From Colias croceus (taxonomy: Eukaryota; Arthropoda; Insecta; Lepidoptera; Pieridae): 64,000 nucleotides of DNA. The notes below the pieces were generated by a model. It was given only the letters and a program-made list of their open reading frames with translations, was not told the origin of the DNA and did no database searches. The stretch covers positions 12,061,593 through 12,125,592 of the forward strand of contig NC_059537.1 in the NCBI RefSeq assembly GCF_905220415.1, read 5' to 3'. Position numbers and translations under genes: made by a program. Positions 36,801 through 48,800 of this stretch are shown one piece after another (position 1 is the stretch's first letter; each line of letters starts with the position of its first letter).

Positions 36801-39800
36801 TAGAGATTCTGAATCATAGAGATCCTGTAGTCAAAAGAATCCCATAATAATTATAGGAAATCTAAAACTAAACATTGACATTTAATTATTTTCTATCTCC
36901 GTAAAATCTAAATTGTATTGTTAATCAGCATTAGATTTAATCATACAGCAGTTTAATAAATTGGACAGAAAACATTTGCCACACAGGCGTTAATTACTTT
37001 TAAAATGGTAGCTGGTCACGAAATTGCCATCTTGTTAATGTATCTAAAAATAAATTTACTATACTATTTATCCACAGACTTGTTTGTATCGAAAATTGAC
37101 CCCAGATACTAGCAATTACCATAATTACTATGACAAGACAAGTTTCTGTACGTAAAACGAAACATTTGTATGCAAAACTAAACTATAACTCATGTTTCGA
37201 ATAATATTAATGTATTCATATTTTTGACGTTTATTTATTAATTTTATGTTAATTGCATTATTTTATTTATAATCTGAGTGGTGAGGAGAAACATTTGTTT
37301 TTCTCTGAAGAAAAACATGATGACTACACGATTATAATTAGATCTTCTAGATACAATCCTTTCACTTTGGAGATTTTTTTTCAAAAATATAAATAACACA
37401 AACTATAGAATATTTTTTTACTTTATGTTTGCCCTGGAATATTTCAATCCATTTTTGCAATATTTTTCATTGACTCTCCGCGTCCATTGACCGTAGCGTA
37501 GTTAAAATTTTAGTATTGCACCTCGTTATCTCGAAAATTCGTTATATTATAAAAGAATAATTTCCTGAGCTCTTTAAAAAATACGCTAATATTATAATGC
37601 TGAAGAGTTTGTTCGTATCTTTACAGAGTAGAAGAAAACGTGAGTCACACAGAAGGATATATTACCTGAAAGAAACATTTTAAGAGCAGAAGTTCTAGTA
37701 GGATACTTAATTACATTATTATTATACAATTAATATACGTATATTATACTAGCTACTCCGCGCGGTTTCACCCCCGTGGCTCCACTCCTGTTGGTCGTAG
37801 CACGACGATATATAACCTACTAGCTTTCCACCCGCGGCATCGCCCGCGCAGTCAAAGAAAAACCCGCATAGTTCCCGTTCCCGTGGGATTTCCGGGATAA
37901 AACCTCCTATGTCCTTTCTCGGGTATCAAAATATCTCTATACCAAATTTCATGCAAATTGGTTCAGCAGTTAAGGCGTGATTGAGTAACAGACAGAAAGA
38001 CAGACAGACAGAGTTACTTTCGCATTTAAAATATTAGTATGGATAGCCTTCCTCGATAAATAGGCTATCTAACACCGAACGAACTTTTCAAATCGGACCA
38101 GTAGTTCCTGAGCGCGTTCAAACAAACAAACAAACTCTTCAGCTTTATAACATTAGTATAGATTACCTGAACAGCCAAAGCGACTCGCTTCCTCTCGCCC
38201 CCCGACAATGCCTTCAGCTTGGTCCTGGTGCAGGTGGAAATGCCGAGTTCACCCAGAAGCTGTGTGACGCGCCGCTGCCGTGTGACTGCTGTTGAGCGTT
38301 TGTCCATCATCATGCGTGCCTGGTGGAATATTAGATTAATAATAAATATGGAGTTATAATTGGAAAAGCTGAAGGACCTGTGAAAAGATTAGAACGTGAT
38401 ATTATCAATTGGATATTCAATTTTAGTATGTGTTATCATAGAGTTTATTTCGACATTGTAAGGTGATCAAAAATTACGAAATGCTCTATAAAAAAACTAA
38501 ACAGAATACTTGAAATTCACGGCTAGCATGTTTCGATTAAAATTAGTAAAATCAGTTTCTTTTCAAGGTATTTACAAGGGGACTGATAACTAAAATCCCG
38601 AATCAATATTATTAATTAATGTAATGAATAAATTCATTGACAGTATCTACACGTGAACAAATGTTGTTTTGAAACAAACGAAGCTTGTATACAATAAAAT
38701 AAGTTAGTAGCTCGACCGCATGTAACTTTCTGTCTTCAAATTGGATAAAGAGCTTACAGGTAACTTTATGTGATTCAATATCGGATAGCTTAGAGAAGGG
38801 CCACGGGTTAAGTACATATCGGCGCATACTGCAAGACATTTTCATATTTTTAAGAAGTTATGATATGAGAATTTGTTAAGGTAGGGACACCTTTTATTTC
38901 GCCAGGTATAAAAGTAGGTACCTATGTTAGTTAAAAGTATCAAATAAGGGTAATTTTTTTTGCTTCTGAGCTACTATACTAAATTAATTCTTTATAGGAA
39001 AAAAATTCTTCTATAGCGTCACTATCAAAATGATGTAGTTCGTAGTTCAAAATGATGGTTTTAGAATCTTCAAATTGTTATGTTTTGGACAACGCGGCGG
39101 CGGCGGAGGCGCGCAGGCGGATAGCTAGTTGACAATATAATATTAAATTAGCATTAAATTTTAAAGGGTTATTTTTAATCTTTTATGTGGGCGATTCTTG
39201 AATATTGTCCTTGCATAACAACGTACTTTGTATAATATCTCTGAAACAGTTTAACATTTCAGCCTACGTACAAAATGACAAAGCGAAATAAAAAAACTTA
39301 TTTAAATATGCAAAAAACTAATTTTCATGAGTATTGACATTTGATATTATATTTAATTCAATTTATAGATGCAAAGTAGTTGTTATTCGTAAAGATAAAA
39401 TCAGAATTAAGGAAAGATTGGTAATGATAACAATGTTACATATATTATTAATCTTTAAAAAGTTATGTAAATTCCAGTCATTGTGACATAATGTCTAGAT
39501 TTTATCTAAATAAATTCTAAGCTGTTAACACTATTTTGAATTTTTATTACTAACTCATATCTCTCCATCTCGACTATGTAATGTGGGAAATATTACATAC
39601 ATAGCATATTAATGTGTTATCAAAAATAGAATTAGATTTCATATGATATGCAAATATATTTTTGACAATACAAATAAAACTTCTATAGTCTATACTCATA
39701 TTATAAAGAGGAAAGGTTTGTAATTATGTATGTATGAATGTATGGTTTTCACGCATAAACTACTGGACCGATTTCAAAAATTCTTTCACCATTAAAAAGC

Positions 39801-42800
39801 TGCATCTTCACTGAGCAACATAGGCTAGGTTTTATCCAGGTAATCCCACGGGAACGGGAACTATGCGGGTTTTTCTTTGAAAACGCGGGCGAAGCCGCAG
39901 GCGAAAAGCTAGTTGATTTACAAAGTGTGGAATTAATGATTTTAATGTTAAGTGTGCGGATTTAAATAAAAATATTTTATTTACAGTTTAAATGTGTGGA
40001 AACGAATACGCTTTAGATTCTATCGACTATGTAATTATTCGAATGTAAACTTTTATTTTAACTTTTTCCAAAAATTAAGTTTAGAAGAACATTTACGATA
40101 ATGTTCTTCTAAACATCGAGATTTTATGTCATTTATTATTTTATTTTGCTGCTTTTCTTATAAGATTTAAAATCTAATATGACGTGATCTTATCTCCATT
40201 ATCACTGAGATCTTTAAATAATATGAAAATAGATAGTAACAAAAGCAATTATGTCGTAAATAAAGATTTCAATGCCGGATTATCTTAGAAAAATGTCAAG
40301 GATCTGTTATTTCAGATATTTACTGTTAAATCATATTCTTATATTCAATTATTTTAACTTTATTCTAAGACAACAGTACCTATGGATTAATATTTTGTTT
40401 TAAAATTAGTGACATTTTTTTAAATAAAAAGCTATAAAATATTCTATATATATATATAAGCAATAAGCATTGAACTAATCCCGTTATAAATTGTTATTCT
40501 TTTGCATATCGATGATAAATGAATATATTTTTATACCTATTGTTTTTATGATTTATGTGACATCTAGGCGTGTCTGGTTCTAGACGCCTTCAATATCTAG
40601 ATAGAACTTGTTCATAGGTGTCAGAATCTATAATATTAATTATAAATTCATTTTGAAATATATATATAATAACCATTTATTCCTGATATACATCTCAACG
40701 ATATAAATTAAACGAATAAAAACGTAATAACTATCATTTTGATGATAGACATAATATTGCTACTGGTTGTTTTGTATTATTCTTAGCTGATCCGGCAATT
40801 TCTTTTTCTGCCAGGATGACCATTACGAACCACTATTGGATAGCTCATTTATCGAAGAAGGCTATAGGCTATAATTATTATATCATCACGCTAAGACCAA
40901 CAGAAGCGGAGCCACGCGGGTGAAACCGCGGAGCGCAGCTCGTAAAAAAATATATCGGTCAAGCCGTTTCGGACGATGTTGATAAAAACTGCGAAAATAT
41001 CTATCTATATTATAGAATACCGTGTTACATTTTTGATTAACATGAAATAAACACAAAATATTGCTATAAACTTTGTCATAGATCTAAACTTAATGTTTTC
41101 TCTGGGAAATATCTAGGTAGGTACTTTTTTTGGGAAAGAACGAAATTTGTATATTATTTTATACAAATATGAAATATTCTACATTATTGGTATAGATTAC
41201 CTATTAGATAAAGCCATATATATAAAATTTATTACAGCCATTATATAAGTTTAGTCTCAACCAGATTTTGTGACCAAAACATTCCGCTATGATGAGTATC
41301 AGATTCGTTTATGTAATAAAGATTAAATATTTCTTAAATATAATAATATGTGGGAACTCGACTATTAAATCCTTATCTTAGAATGTCTATTAAAACGTAT
41401 TCTTGAACTAGTGTACAATAAAATGAGCAAAAATATTGAGTCATAAAAAATGCTTTAAAATAAGTAAAATATTTTTAAATTTTTATTTTATATATTTATA
41501 TGGCGCCCAAAGACTATAGGTATTTACTTGTATAACCCCATTTAAACTACTATGTTTTGGGATGATAGAGTAAAAGACAAACATCTAAATTCTAACCCTT
41601 GGTGTCCTTTTCATATAAAGTAGGGTACAACAAAAATTGGACCTCCTCCTTGGTACAGTGGTTGACGCATGAGCGTAGCACCGAGGGCCGAGGGGTCCTG
41701 GGTCTGATTACCGGTGGAGTAAAAAAAAAGTCTCGGTCTGGTAGGACACAGAAGGCTGATCACCTACTTGTCCCTAAAGAAAATCGATCAGTGAAACAGA
41801 TGTATAATGCATCTGCCCCTTATCCCACTAGGGGACATGTGACAAAAATTAAATCGATTATTATTTTTTTGCTTTTTACACAAATTATTATTCCATTTAT
41901 TCAATCTAAGTAAAGGCAAGAAGTGTTCAGGAAACATCAATTATATTCATAGTATAGGACTCAATTAAAGACCAACATACAAGACAACATTTGTAAAGTA
42001 TTTTTAAAAATACTCAATAGACTTGCAGAAATATTTTCTTTGATATGTTAAACACGCGTTTAAACTACATAACATTAAAAATTATCGTGGAAGCAAGTAT
42101 GTACCAACAACCATTTAAAAATACTTATAAAAGATATTATTAGAGTCAAGAATATGTTTTCAACCCCCTTAACATATAAATTACGCATTTTAATTTCTAT
42201 TGATATTGATATTATCAGAAAAGGTCAGCATCTAGCTATTTTTATCAGTGATCTTTAAGCAAGATCTTTAGATTCATAAACTTATTTTTAGCTGATGGAC
42301 AAATAGTTGAACTAGAAATTTCTGTTCAGTCTCACATTAATTTCTATATTTTATAGATATAGTTTCCCTGACGCTGACATTATATGAAAGGCTGACTGAT
42401 TTATTTTTAATAATTTATTCAATCTATTCCTGTAATAAAAGAGATCACTCTATTAAATTGTACAGGATATAGCTTCGGGTGCAATAAAATTTCCTAGAAA
42501 GTAACATTGTAAGGTTTCTGTGACAAATCCCTATAAATCTTGATGGGAACCTGACGTTGTCGTCCCATTTATCATTAATTTGGGGTGACATTTTATATCT
42601 AACTATCCGCGCCGTTCGGTTTCACCCGCGTAGTTCCCCTCCTGTTGGTCTTAGCGTGATGATAGCCTATAGCCTTCCTCGATAAATGGGCTATCTAACA
42701 CCAAAAGAATTTTTCAAATCGGACGTAGTTTCTGAGATTAGCGCGTTCAAACAAACAAACTCTTCAGCTTTATAATATTAAGTATAGATTACGTCGATAT

Positions 42801-45800
42801 ATACTAGCTGTTCGTCCCGAAGATGTTCGACGATTAAAGTTATAAAATCCTGTCCGTCGAGTTTATGGTAAACCAATTAATCAGCAGATCATGGTAATTC
42901 TTCATAGCCACAACGCGTCATGGTCGAATAGCATGCCAGCCACGACACGAATCGCTATATTGTGGTCTTTCCAAGATTGTGACCAGAAGTGCAACGCGTC
43001 ATGGTCGAATAGCATGCCAGCCACGACACGAATCGCTATCTGGTCTTTCCAAGATTGTCACCAGGAGTCATGAGCGTTTTTAACCGACTTCAAAAAAAGG
43101 AGGAGGTTATCAATTCGGCCGGTATGTTTTTTTTTGTATGTACACCGATTACTCCGAGGTTTCTGAACCGATTTACGTGATTTTTTTTTGGTCGATGCGG
43201 GATGGTGTCGAATTGGTCCCATAAAAATTTTATTCGGATAGGCCCAGTAGTCTGTATTTGAAAATGTTGCAAGTGCAAGTTTGAAGTCGGTTGTTTTTAA
43301 CGCAGTTATCACTTGTCAATAGTACCATAACAAGCATCTCGTATTGCTGATGGATCTTCTACTGTGATCACAACGCGATGCGGGCAAGCGATGTGGGCAA
43401 TTTTTTTCGCTCATTGAATATTTTCGGTTTTAGAGGATAACATATACACCAAAATAAGGTATTTCCAAACCAATTAACAGGCATTTAGATTGTATAAAAC
43501 ATCAAAATTCCCTTCACGTTTCCCCTTTACAGGGCGGTGAAGCCTTTTCTCTATAATGCTGCTATAAGCTTGTATTACTAAAGAGGATTATGATCACATC
43601 GGTGTACCGAGCTGAAGTGAACTAACGAGGGTAGTTCATTTTGGGGTACGACGCAGTTGATATAGGTTAATTGATTAAATTTTAAATTCAATCAATTCAA
43701 CTACAACTAATGAATATTATTTGTCTTGTTAGAATGAACCTACACTATTTTGTGATCCCCATGATATTTTTGAAGGAATTGTAAAATTAACAAAATAATC
43801 GTGCACGCAGCACGGATAAATATTTCCTATTACCACACTCTGTAACTCCAATAAATCTAATTATATTTTAATTAATTATAGGGAAAAGGGTCACAGACAA
43901 CTTAATCCAATAATCTATGCTCGCGCGTTAATCTCTCCTATATTTTTTTATATTTTCTCTTGTTTTTATGCGTATATTTAAATAATATAAAGTGAAGTCC
44001 CGTGTCCCCTAGTGGGGTAAGGGGCAGATACATTATATATCTGTTTCACTGATCGAATTTCTTTAGGGCAGTTTAGAGACAAGTAGATGATCAGCCTTCT
44101 GTGTCCTGCCAGACCGAGACATTGTTTCCACCGGGAATCGAACCCAGGACCCCTCGGTTTTACGCTCACGCGTCAACCACTGTACCAAGGAGGCGGTCAA
44201 TAAATAATATAACTATAGGTATAAAGGTAATTAAATCACGCTCGGTGACCTAAAATATAAAGATTATATTTATACCAAGTCAAGGCACTTCTCACATTCT
44301 TATAGATTCATATTTTTTATTAAAACCTATGTTGGATCAACATACCTTTTTTACCTACCTTCTAATGATTTTAGTGTACGTATTTATGAATATATTTGTC
44401 ATAGGTACCTACATAGTAATTTTACGTTGTATATTATCAACTCTTTCAAGGTAACATCGATAACCAGATTTTAATTAGAATAAATATCGAGTAAGCTAAT
44501 AAATATGGACATCTCTTAGACTCTACTTACTTACTATTTAATTTCAAATCCTAACTTCAATTTTTTCGAAACATTCTACTACTGCAACTGGAAGATTCGT
44601 ACTAAGCACTTTCACGGATACCCAGATGAACAGACCCGTGACCGAAAGCTAGCTAGCTAGTGAAAACTATATTTGATACTTATATAATCGACACACATAC
44701 CCATCCTATTCGAATGTACTCTAGAAAGCAGGTGCAGTGACCAGCCAGTCAGGCGTAGGGTTCAGGTTACCTATCAGTTACTGATTGATTTCATTAAAAG
44801 TAGTGTAGCGTGAACTTTGATATTGATTTGAGTAGAGGCTGAGCATTTTTGATTGGGTAAGTGGGAGTGTTAGAGATAGTTTTGAGGAATATTTATTTTA
44901 ATGATTTACCACAGCAGATAGCAAATTATCTGAGAATAAGTAAATGAGATTATAATTATAATAAACATTGTGAAGAAAACCTCCATTGATAGGTATTGGT
45001 AGTAAATGTTAACGTCATTAATAAAATGTTGAAAATAATATTTTAAAATTATACATGATACAAGTGTAGTTATGTTTACACGTTCGTAGTAAACACTTTC
45101 CGAGTATTGAAAGTGAAGTAAACACTTAATGACATGCGAGTATATTTTAGTTTCACTGAAATTATCGTCGCCAAAGCGTATGTTAATACTAAATAAAAGG
45201 TAACTGCAATGGACTCAATGCATCAAAGCCACCTTCACACTCACCATGAACTCCATATGTTCAGCGACAGTCAGGTCCTCGATGGACAGGTCCTCCTGCG
45301 GCACGAAGCCCGAGATCCTCGCGATGAGGTCCGCGCCCGCGAGACGCCCGTTCAGCATCAAGTAGCCGGTCGTTGCGCTCTTGTCTCGACGGCTTATAGC
45401 CGCTAGTAACGTGGTCTTGCCGGCTCCACTGTTGAAAATATTCACATTACAATATCCATACTATTATTATAAAGCGGAAGAGTTTGTTTATTTGGTTGGT
45501 TTATCGCGCTATTCGGGTCGCCACGGGTCGGATTTGAAAAATTATTTCGGAGAAAAATAGTTCATTTATCGAGCAAGGCTACAGACTAAAACCGAGATCG
45601 AAGTAGCGAGCCTAAATAAGCAATAGAATTACTAGATTCTGCACTTGAAGTATAGAAACCAGTAGAGAACAATAAACGCTTGACTATGGCCAAATACTTA
45701 TTATTTGTATTGTATTAGCCTGTTGTGTCCCAATGCTGAGCAAAGGCCTCCCCAAAGCGCTTCCATGAATCACGATCTTGTGCTATTGTAGACCAGTCTT

Positions 45801-48800
45801 TATTAAATTGGTCCAGTTCATCCCGCCATCTTTTCTTCGGCCTGCATAAATTAAGACGGCCAATGAACAAAGCATTGTTCATTTTACATCTAAATAATAG
45901 TTCATTATTACCAAACAACGAGTAACCAAGTAACTTTAGGTACATCAAGAATTTCTTATCAGTAGTGATTTTCAGAATCTCACTGTTCATTCATTATTTA
46001 CTATCACAAACCGCATTCAGATACTTATGTTCATTATCTTTAATTGATTTCATAATAAATAAGTCTTCAACCACCTTATCTCTTGAATTTTAATGTTCTC
46101 TAATGTTTTAAAAAAAATATTTAAAATAACAACGATTGAATAATGGATTCTTCATTTTAATGTCAGCAAAATTAATTTAATGAAAAATATTTAAATGCGT
46201 CTGATTGATGGCCAAAAAGCAAAATACATAGAACACTAAAAGCATGACATTAGTGAGTAGTAAATTTTAATAAGACATATTAATATTACCTACGTGCACG
46301 TAGTTTTAGTGGTTTTTATTTAGATGTGGATCCACACTAGAATAATTTTGCATATATTTGGACGTACATAAGATCTAATAAGCTATGTTTAGGCTTTTAT
46401 AAGCTAGCTGCGAGTTGGTCCCGGGTTTTTTTAGTTAAAATTCCAATAAACCAAACACCATTAAATGCATCCAGCCGTTCTTAACCCCTTATTGCATGAA
46501 TTATTAAGGAGATGAAATAAAAATTATTTTTTTGCAAAAAAGTGTTTATTAGACCTTACATTATGAGATCAAATTGAGAAAAAAAATTATTTACTTATAT
46601 TATAGAAAATATGAAACGGCGCCATATATGGACTCGTATGCAGTGTTTGTTGTATTTTTTCTGTCATATATGGCTTCATATGCAATTAGAAAAAAGTAAC
46701 TAATTAATAAAATTAAAATATATTCCGGACTAATTTCACACACTCGGTTGCTAAGCCCCAAAACAAAAGGCTTGTATCCTGAATGCTAAGTCCACTGATA
46801 TACTACATATACTTTACATAAATCCTATCCTACTAATATTAAAAATGCGAAAGTTTGTGAGGGTGGATGTATACGTGTATGTGTTTGTTTGTTACTCTTT
46901 CACGCAAATACTACTGAACCGAAAAATGAAATTTAGCACACATAATATAGAGGGTAACTTGGCCTAACACATAGGATAGGTTTTATCCCGGGAATCCCAC
47001 AGGAACGGGAACTATGCGGGGTTTTCTTTGAAAACGCGGGCGAGGCCACGGGCGAAATGTTAGTACTTTATATGGATATCTAAATAAAACCCAGAATCAT
47101 AGCCAACTTATACTTCGTGAAATAGCTTAAAACAATTACATTTGTCATTATAACATAAAAACACGTTATATTTTTCACATAACGTGAAGGAACGAAATTG
47201 GAACAATATAGGCATAGCTGACGGACGTTCTTCTTCCAAATTGGGTAATGACTAATCCCATCAGATCGTGCAGAATCAAAGTGAAAATCTAGATGTCTTG
47301 CAGGAGATTTTCGTAGCTTTTTTGCGGCAATTGGCGAGTCAGGAATACAAAGGAGACTCCAGAGATGTTTCTAAGTTCTTGAGAGACGACCACGTCTTTT
47401 GGTAATAAGAGCTTTCCCTGACTTTCGCATTTGCTCTGAAACGGCTAATTAAAAATCATACAGTGGCTAATACTTGAGTCTGTATTTATTGATGATGATA
47501 TGATATTTACATGTTTAGCATTGAGATAAAAGTGTCCAGAATCGATACTGGAACAATCAGTGAAAGTATCCTTGAATGCATACCAAGCCACATATGACAT
47601 AATATAGTTTGGACGGAATGCATACGAAGCCAAATATGACAGATTTGGAAAAGTACAAAAAATCATGATTAAAGCAACAAAAACAACCAAACCAAATGTT
47701 TTGCCTTATTTTAGAAAGACTAAAGAAAGAAGTAATATTTTTTTTCATGGCTTTACTCACCGTTTTGATATTGAAATCTTAATTTGAAAATCACAGTTTT
47801 TTCCGCGCACCCAAACCGTCGCACGCGCTAGACTAAATCTATAATATATCTGATGGATAATAGTTACACTGTATAAATTAATTACATTCCAATTCTCGAT
47901 GATATGCTGTTTAAGATGTAAGGTAGTTTTTTTAGATATTGTTTATAGTTAGCCTATAAAAAATTCATGAACTTCGTCGTCCATACATGGCTTTGTATGC
48001 GGTAAGGGGTTAAGTAAGAATTAAGTGTGACCATTAATACTTTATTTTACCTATAATAAATCTATCTTAGGGTGCTTTTCCACCAATAATAATGTATCGC
48101 TTCAAACGCTAAACGCTTCAAACTTCAAACTAAATGAAGAGATATGATTGGTTCTTTACAAACACATTCCTCGCCACACATCCTCGCTCATGAGTGGTGG
48201 AAAAACACCCTTATAATAATATGTACTAAAATATTTTACCTTGAACCCATTAAAGCCACCAAGTTGCCGGAAGACACCACTCCGCTCACTTGAAAAAGAA
48301 ATAACATTAAAACACACAAAATTTAATGTAAATACACAAAAAATGGATAGGTACATAACGTATTCTTACTATTAATTTGAATAAAAGAATGTATTATATG
48401 TATTTATGTTATATATTAGTTTTACTCCCGCGGCTTCGCCCGCTTTTTCAGACAAAAACCCGCATAGTTACGTATTCTTGGGAAATACGTGTTATTTTAC
48501 ACACAATCTGAGATTATAATAGAAACAGTAAATAAAACTAAATCGATAGATTTAAGTACATAATTATAATTGTAATAGATCTATATTATGTATCAAATAT
48601 GATTTTAGATTAATCTTCATTTCATGAAACTTGTTCCTTAGCGCGATAAAACACAGATTTAGCAAATTTGAATATATGTAGGTACTATTTTATTAATAGT
48701 TAGATACGGATATAAAATTTATTGTCAATAGAATAACTTGCTGATTTGTTAATAATTACTTAAAAAAACTAAACCGCCTACAATTTAGAACTAGATAGAC

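Larger units (their letters stand above)
46491..48013 (-). mobile_element. degenerate piggyBac-like element flanked by TTAA
   Basis: Ends are TTAACCCCTTATTGCAT (46491) and ATGCGGTAAGGGGTTAA (to 48013), near-perfect inverted repeats with TTAA at both outer edges, the piggyBac target site. Subterminal motifs of the type GCATACGAAGCCAAATATGA recur near both ends. A recognisable transposase C-terminus lies at 47108-47290 on the minus strand. A Helitron-like copy (46823-47063) has inserted into it. It ends 227 nt downstream of exon 4 of the minus gene. Confidence 0.75.

Noticed and set aside
43058..43312. Two minus-strand frames of 62-84 codons
   Set aside because: They fall inside an AACCGACTTC-type repeat that recurs at 62308; the frame is not kept between copies.
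45209..45406. Plus-strand open frame, GC-rich
   Set aside because: Shadow of minus exon 5, which encodes Walker A and the Q-loop.
47445..47690. Membrane-like small protein (81 codons, minus)
   Set aside because: It lies inside the piggyBac-like relic, and the repeated YAF/WYAF segments are translations of its subterminal DNA repeats.
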